Assembly: GCA_050633665.1 (NCBI GenBank)
Contig: JBOEGY010000011.1
Location: 40,785-104,784, forward strand
Direction: 5' to 3'
DNA length: 64,000 bases
Origin: JAUIAI01 sp050633665
GTDB lineage: Bacteria; Pseudomonadota; Gammaproteobacteria; Burkholderiales; Burkholderiaceae_E
This document shows positions 60,347-64,000 of the stretch, one piece after another. Numbering within the stretch: the first letter of the stretch is position 1; each line of letters begins with the position of its first letter. The notes under the pieces were generated by a model. The model saw only the letters and a list, made by a program, of their open reading frames with translations. It searched no databases and was not told the origin of the DNA. Both the position numbers and the translations under genes were made by a program.

Positions 60347-60844
60347 GTGGAGTTGAAAGTTGCGCTGCTGCCCTTCGCTTCATCGAACCTGGTATTGCTT
60401 AAGTCCTGGCTGGCACGTGGGCACGTTTCCCGTTGGTACCCCGAACCTGATGAGAACCTCCAATGGGCAGCTTCTCCTCCTTCAGGCGGCGACCACGCTC
60501 TTATCGCCGCCAACGAGATCATTGTTGGTTACCTGCGCTGGCAGGTGGTAGATCGGAAGACCCTGGATTCTGTTGGGCTGACCGAAATCCCATCCGGCGC
60601 GGTTGATATTGATATTCTTTTGGGCGAATACCAGCATGTGGGTCAAGGTGTGGGCCCGGCGGCGCTCGATGCTTTGGTCTTACGCCTCAGTGCGGATCCC
60701 GAACTCTCTGTTGCTGGTTTGACGAGTGCGGCGGACAATATTCATGCCCATTCAGCTTTCGAGAAGGCTGGTTTTCGGATGACGCTGTTGTACTCGCCAC
60801 CTGGCTACGGCCCATGCCACCTGTTCCTTCGCCAACTGAGATGA
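60347..60844 (+). CDS. Cassette 14: GNAT resembling AAC(6') aminoglycoside acetyltransferases
   Basis: A 165-residue GNAT. The segment HVSRWYPEPDENLQWAASPPS aligns with the HI.eWW region of AAC(6')-Ib/II-type enzymes. VDIDILLGEYQHVGQGVGPAALDALVLRL and the following DP..N.AH.AFEKAGF correspond to their motif A and B. It is divergent overall, so drug acetylation is only one option. Start GTG 60347 with GGAG 10 bases before. It resides in an integron, the usual home of such genes. Confidence 0.8.
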   Translation: MELKVALLPFASSNLVLLKSWLARGHVSRWYPEPDENLQWAASPPSGGDHALIAANEIIVGYLRWQVVDRKTLDSVGLTEIPSGAVDIDILLGEYQHVGQGVGPAALDALVLRLSADPELSVAGLTSAADNIHAHSAFEKAGFRMTLLYSPPGYGPCHLFLRQLR

Positions 60845-61078
60845 ATTACGGCGGCTGCCGGTCGTGTGGCAGCAACACGCGAGGCTATCACTTCGATTGA
60901 TCTCGAATGCGTGACGGTGCCAGAAGGCAAGCGACTAGATTTCGGCCCGAGCCGGTACGCAGAACTATCAGCCGCTGAGTATGTAGCGGATTTTCTCATC
61001 CCAAACTTCTACTTTCATCTGGTGATTACCTACAATATTCTTCGGGGTAATGGGGTGCAGATAGGCAAGGCGAACTAG
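60845..61078 (+). pseudogene. C-terminal fragment of a DUF1993 protein
   Basis: An in-frame continuation beyond the GNAT stop encodes 77 residues, whose final part (EYVADFLIPNFYFHLVITYNILRGNGVQIGKAN) matches the C-terminus of DUF1993 proteins, normally about 170 residues. The N-terminal two thirds are missing and no proper start with ribosome site is seen. It looks like a gene fragment joined to the GNAT cassette by deletion. Confidence 0.7.
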
Positions 61079-61116
61079 ATGGCCCATTTGGCATTAACGC
61101 TTAGGGAGCAAGGTGT

Positions 61117-61215
61117 GCGTAACAACAAACTTAAGCGGGCGTTTGACATCGCTCCAGAGCCTGGCTGCGCCAGGACTTGCGTCGGTGTCGCCTGCAGCTT
61201 AGCCAGCCGTTGTCC
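61117..61215 (+). repeat. attC site 14
   Basis: R'' GCGTAAC (61117-61123) matches, as complement, the core at the attI-like repeat (58843) rather than the core at 60253. The inner part has CCTGGCTGCGCCAGG as the central arms. R' is GTTGTCC (61209-61215). Length 99 bp. Confidence 0.7.
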
Positions 61216-61236
61216 TGCAAAGACCTCACTCGAACC

Positions 61237-61558
61237 ATGAGATACGTTGTCATAGGTACCAGCGGTTCAGGAAAATCGAGCTTCGCGCAGAGTCTTGCGA
61301 AGTCGATAAGTGCCGAGTATGTCGAAACGAACGTTGTTTGGTCAGGAATTGTGGGCCGGAAACCGGGAGTCATTTCGTCTGGCGTTCCTTTCCAGGGAGA
61401 GTATTCTTGTCTGGTCAGTTTCTACGTATTCTAAGAATCGACGCAATTATGAAAATCTCCGTGACGGAGGTGAGTATCCGCATGTTCAGTGGGTCGAGTT
61501 CAAACAGCCGCGAGAAGCGCGTGAGTTTCTACAACAAAGCAGTGCTGTTGCCGGCTAA
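61237..61558 (+). pseudogene. P-loop kinase gene with internal deletion and frameshift
   Basis: The first frame gives MRYVVIGTSGSGKSSFAQSL and on to AEYVETNVVW, the N-terminus of an adenylate-kinase-like P-loop protein. The +1 frame from about 61340 gives LWAGNRESFRLAFLSRESILVWSV.TYSK.RR and VEFKQPREAREFL, the C-terminus of the same kind of protein. The normal central part (about 90 residues) is missing. The gene is therefore decayed, unless frameshifting and a shorter fold are used. Confidence 0.7.
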
Positions 61559-61623
61559 CTCGGTATTGCAATGGACAATTGTGTGCGGATCAAGACCGCG
61601 CGCGCATTCAATTGCCGTTGAAC
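61553..61623 (+). repeat. attC site 15
   Basis: R'' GGCTAAC (61553-61559), arms ATTGCAATGGACAATTG and CAATTGCC partly paired, R' GTTGAAC (61617-61623). Only 71 bp long. Confidence 0.65.
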
Positions 61624-61656
61624 CAATCAACATGCAAATTTGCCGAAATTAGATCA

Positions 61657-61911
61657 ATGCCTACAGACATCTCTAAACTACGACGGGAACGGCATCCGAT
61701 GCCTTCTTTTGTAAAGGCGGCATTAGAAGGTCAAGCGCTAATGCAAGATTATCTTGAGCGGCCAGCTTATCAACAGAACGATTACATTGGCGGGATCAAC
61801 CAAGCGAAGCAGGATTCAACAAAACGGAAGCGGCTAAACCAGATGTTGAATGAACTTAAACAAGGCGGTGTTTACATGAAAATGCCACACCCGGCTTCTG
61901 CTAAAAACTAG
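61657..61911 (+). CDS. Cassette 16: small YdeI/OmpD-associated-like protein
   Basis: An 84-residue basic protein: MPTDISKLRRERHPMPSFVK, then LERPAYQQNDYIGGINQAKQ with STKRKRLNQMLNELKQGGVYMKM. This pattern (R.AYQ.NDY..WI..AK...T..KRL.QML.EL..GGVYM) resembles the YdeI/OmpD-associated group. Function unknown. It is the last gene before the array peters out. Confidence 0.65.
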   Translation: MPTDISKLRRERHPMPSFVKAALEGQALMQDYLERPAYQQNDYIGGINQAKQDSTKRKRLNQMLNELKQGGVYMKMPHPASAKN

Positions 61912-62397
61912 CGCCTAAGTACGCGCAGCATAACTCGCATAACGAGGGAGTTAGCGCGACTCCAATAATCTGCAGCTTTTTCCGCACATTACCCAAGCGT
62001 CATGCCCCAGGTGCCGAGATCGCTATCGGGGCAATAGTTGCTCACTCTGGTATGCGCCATTAATCTGATGAATCGACCCATGAGCATTCCGACGACTGAA
62101 CTGCCTGGTTCCGATCAGGCTAACCTGTCGGTAAGTGCGCTATATTGTGGTTAGAACCCCGTTGGTGCAGTCAGTTGTTCAATCGGACAAGCCAGCCCGA
62201 TTTTGTGACCATCATGGCAGCGGTTACTGGGCGTGAATAGACTTACTCGGGTATCTCTATTTACACCGCTTTTCTGCATAACTGTCTCAGTTGATGGCTT
62301 TTGACAGGGGCTGCCAGTGATGGAGGGCTTATTGGATGCGGCTGAATGGTATCAACGAAGGAGGCTTGATTTGTTGCGGTGTATCGGTAAGCCATTG
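61912..62397. other. Integron-chromosome border, non-coding
   Basis: Beyond the terminal core candidates I see no coding frame with support. A short TATATT near 62151 could be a -10 element, but no good -35 precedes it. The base composition returns toward that of the chromosome near 62300. A promoter for the following gene is expected here. Confidence 0.35.
61928..61956 (+). repeat. Possible terminal core sites of the array
   Basis: GCATAAC (61928-61934) and GTTAGCG (61950-61956) have the look of R'' and R' cores but are only 15 bases apart with no hairpin. They may be the collapsed last attC and mark the right end. Confidence 0.35.
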
Positions 62398-63999
62398 ATG
62401 AGATTATTATCCGTGACCTCAGTGATGTCGCTGACGAAAGTCGCTGCTCTGCTACTCGGTGTTGTTGTACTTGCTAGTTGCGGCGGCGGTAGTGATGGCG
62501 CCGTCAGTAGCGACGAGAATTCGCAAAGTTCCAGCCCGACGCCCGTTCCCAGCCCAAGCCCAAGCCCGGCTCCAGGTATAGCGCCACTGCCAACGGTCGA
62601 TGACGACGGCAATGCCCGATGGTCATTCGGCCCGGAGCAGGGCAGCCTGACGTTGATTGTGCAGCCCTTCGCGCGAATGCCGCTGGGCAGTGACGGTCGC
62701 CCGCCAAGGCTTAACGCCATGGCGTATGCCGGCAATCGCTTATTCATCTCGGACGAACTGGATGGCCGCATCCTGGAGATTACGTCAGGGAGTCCGAGTT
62801 TGTTTTTTGATGTGGCTGAAGCCATTCGCACGACCACCGGGCGACAACTTGACCGTAGTTCCAGCTGGCACGCTGGCTTGCGTTCCTTTGCATTTCATCC
62901 GGACTTCGCCAACAACGGCAAGCTCTATGTTGCCGTGATGGAAACCCGGCCGCCGGATCCGCAAAACTATCGTTATCTTTCGACGTCTTCAACCACAATT
63001 GTTGCGGATAGCGTTTTGATTGAGTTCACCGTTAATCCGCAAACCTATGTGGTTGATCCAGCAAGTTACCGCAGTCTTTTCCGGGTTGGCATGCCGGTCT
63101 ATGACCACCCAATCAAGCAGATAGGGTTCAATCCCGACGCCAGGCCTGGTGGTGCCGACTATGGGTTGTTGTATATCGCTCATGGCGATGGTAGCGAGGC
63201 GTCGGCGACCGCAGGTGGCGGGCTAAATAATGACGCGCTCGGCAAAATTCTGCGTATCGACCCGCTGGCCTCGGACGATCAGCCTTATTTAATTCCCGAC
63301 AGCAATCCCTTTGTTGGCAATGAAAAATGGATTGATGAAATTTATTCAGTTGGCCATCGGAACCCGCATCACATCGCGTTTGTCGGCGACGGGCAGTTAC
63401 TGGTCGCAGAGCCAGGACGTGACAACATCGAAGAACTAAATCTAGTCACTGGTGGGCAGAGTTTTGGCTGGCCGGCGCGAGAGGGAACCTATGTTCATCT
63501 GCAACGTAGTGGGCTGGTTGTCGGCATTGATCAATTGCCCGCGGATGACGCAAGTTACGGATACGTTTACCCGGTTGTACAAATAGGGCATGAGGGTCCG
63601 GAGGGGGCCGTCTTCGTCCGCCAGGCTATTGGCGGGGGGTACCCTGGAAAGGCAGACACCGTGTTTGAGAATAAGTACCTGTACTGCGAGTTCGCCGCGA
63701 CCGGCAAGGTCTATTATTCAGATCTCGATGCGCTGCGGGCCGCTACCACTACGGGCGATCCGAATCGCCTGACACAGGCACCGATTTTGGAAGCAAAGAT
63801 CGCGTTCGATGAAGATGGGAACCCGTCGACACCGCCCCTGGCAATGGCTTCGATGGTTGATGTCGTGATCTCGTCCCCTGATTTTTCCAACGCGGAAGGT
63901 ATTCGGGCCGATATCCGTTTTGGTCGGGGTTCGCAGGGTGAGCTATACCTGTTCAGCAAACGCAACCGAATGGTCTACTTGATTACGAATTCTCGTTGA
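62398..63999 (+). CDS. PQQ-type sugar dehydrogenase (GSDH) lipoprotein
   Basis: A 533-residue lipoprotein of the glucose/sorbosone dehydrogenase family. The lipobox is VLASC (after MSLTKVAALLLGVV), followed by a Ser/Pro linker (SPTPVPSPSPSPAPG) and a six-bladed beta-propeller. Family blocks include RLFISDELDGRI, AFHPDFANNGKLYVAV, GHRNPHHIAFVGDGQLLVAEPGRDNIEELN and GWPAREGTY. It probably oxidises sugar-like alcohols with PQQ at the periplasmic side. Starts at 62317, 62398 and 62425 are in frame; 62398 gives the best signal length. Confidence 0.82.
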   Translation: MRLLSVTSVMSLTKVAALLLGVVVLASCGGGSDGAVSSDENSQSSSPTPVPSPSPSPAPGIAPLPTVDDDGNARWSFGPEQGSLTLIVQPFARMPLGSDGRPPRLNAMAYAGNRLFISDELDGRILEITSGSPSLFFDVAEAIRTTTGRQLDRSSSWHAGLRSFAFHPDFANNGKLYVAVMETRPPDPQNYRYLSTSSTTIVADSVLIEFTVNPQTYVVDPASYRSLFRVGMPVYDHPIKQIGFNPDARPGGADYGLLYIAHGDGSEASATAGGGLNNDALGKILRIDPLASDDQPYLIPDSNPFVGNEKWIDEIYSVGHRNPHHIAFVGDGQLLVAEPGRDNIEELNLVTGGQSFGWPAREGTYVHLQRSGLVVGIDQLPADDASYGYVYPVVQIGHEGPEGAVFVRQAIGGGYPGKADTVFENKYLYCEFAATGKVYYSDLDALRAATTTGDPNRLTQAPILEAKIAFDEDGNPSTPPLAMASMVDVVISSPDFSNAEGIRADIRFGRGSQGELYLFSKRNRMVYLITNSR

Positions 64000-64000
64000 T

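Larger units (their letters stand above)
51105..61956 (+). mobile_element. Chromosomal integron: integrase, attI and cassette array
   Basis: The element consists of a leftward tyrosine recombinase of the IntI type (51105-52193), an attI junction at 52332/52333 and a rightward array of about 15-16 short gene cassettes with attC sites. It starts 20 bp after the lpdA stop. The array is visibly less GC-rich than the flanks and all genes lie on one strand. An attI-like repeat at 58752-58849 splits it into two blocks. The right end is not sharply defined: the last candidate core site is near 61950. Confidence 0.9.

Noticed and set aside
52844..61623. CRISPR array
   Set aside because: The spaced repeats are of unequal length, contain inverted arms and flank open genes. 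They fit attC sites, not short direct repeats with uniform spacers.

Overview
The window looks like a chromosomal segment of a GC-rich, aerobic gammaproteobacterium that I cannot place to genus. Signs are a homodimeric AceE with separate AceF and lipoyl-bearing Lpd, YaeQ, MipA/OmpV and OmpW-like outer-membrane proteins, lipoproteins with Gram-negative lipoboxes, and a polyhydroxyalkanoate (PHA) pathway. No rRNA, insertion sequence, prophage or CRISPR array was seen. One tRNA, tRNA-Arg(ACG), is present.

Layout. 1-2449: tail of a membrane protein, then two tandem paralogous secreted proteins of unknown function. 2810-4946: RmlD-like reductase and GT4 glycosyltransferase. 4962-7135: B12-dependent ethanolamine ammonia-lyase (eutBC) closed by a good terminator. 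7332-15363: phasin, phaB and phaC, then hyuA, hyuB and a CobW-type GTPase in one tight run. 15301-20080: dgkA, DAHP synthase, YaeQ, a MATE exporter and a 2-hydroxyacid dehydrogenase. 20111-26061: a degenerate GGDEF membrane protein, an outer-membrane barrel and an S1C protease/MoxR/DUF58/VWA operon. 26154-33412: GST, PhyH oxygenase, creatininase-family hydrolase, the DUF3482/DUF2868 pair and small proteins. 33484-38280: complete BMP-type (nucleoside/purine-like) ABC importer. 38549-42809: PAS-GGDEF-EAL protein and a MipA/OmpV protein. 44463-51084: tRNA-Arg and the aceE-aceF-lpdA operon.

51105-61956 is the most interesting part: a chromosomal integron placed directly after lpdA. The integrase is transcribed leftward from behind a near-consensus LexA box. 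To its right is an attI junction and an array of short, more AT-rich, same-strand gene cassettes, most followed by an attC site. Boundaries can be checked internally, because the first bases of many cassettes (G+TTRRRY) are the exact reverse complement of the R'' box at their far end. Cargo includes two higBA toxin-antitoxin modules, a tautomerase-like protein, three GNAT acetyltransferases (one resembling the AAC(6') group), a HAD hydrolase, DUF1330 and SnoaL-like proteins, small membrane or lipoproteins and several unknowns.

The array is not uniform. A sequence resembling attI recurs at 58752-58849, directly before a cassette whose ends match each other. This suggests a second, fused integron platform. 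Several attC sites have lost their hairpins, probably locking neighbours together as composite cassettes, and the distal part holds decayed genes (a DUF1993 fragment and a P-loop kinase with an internal deletion). After 62398 ordinary high-GC sequence resumes with a PQQ-type sugar dehydrogenase lipoprotein.
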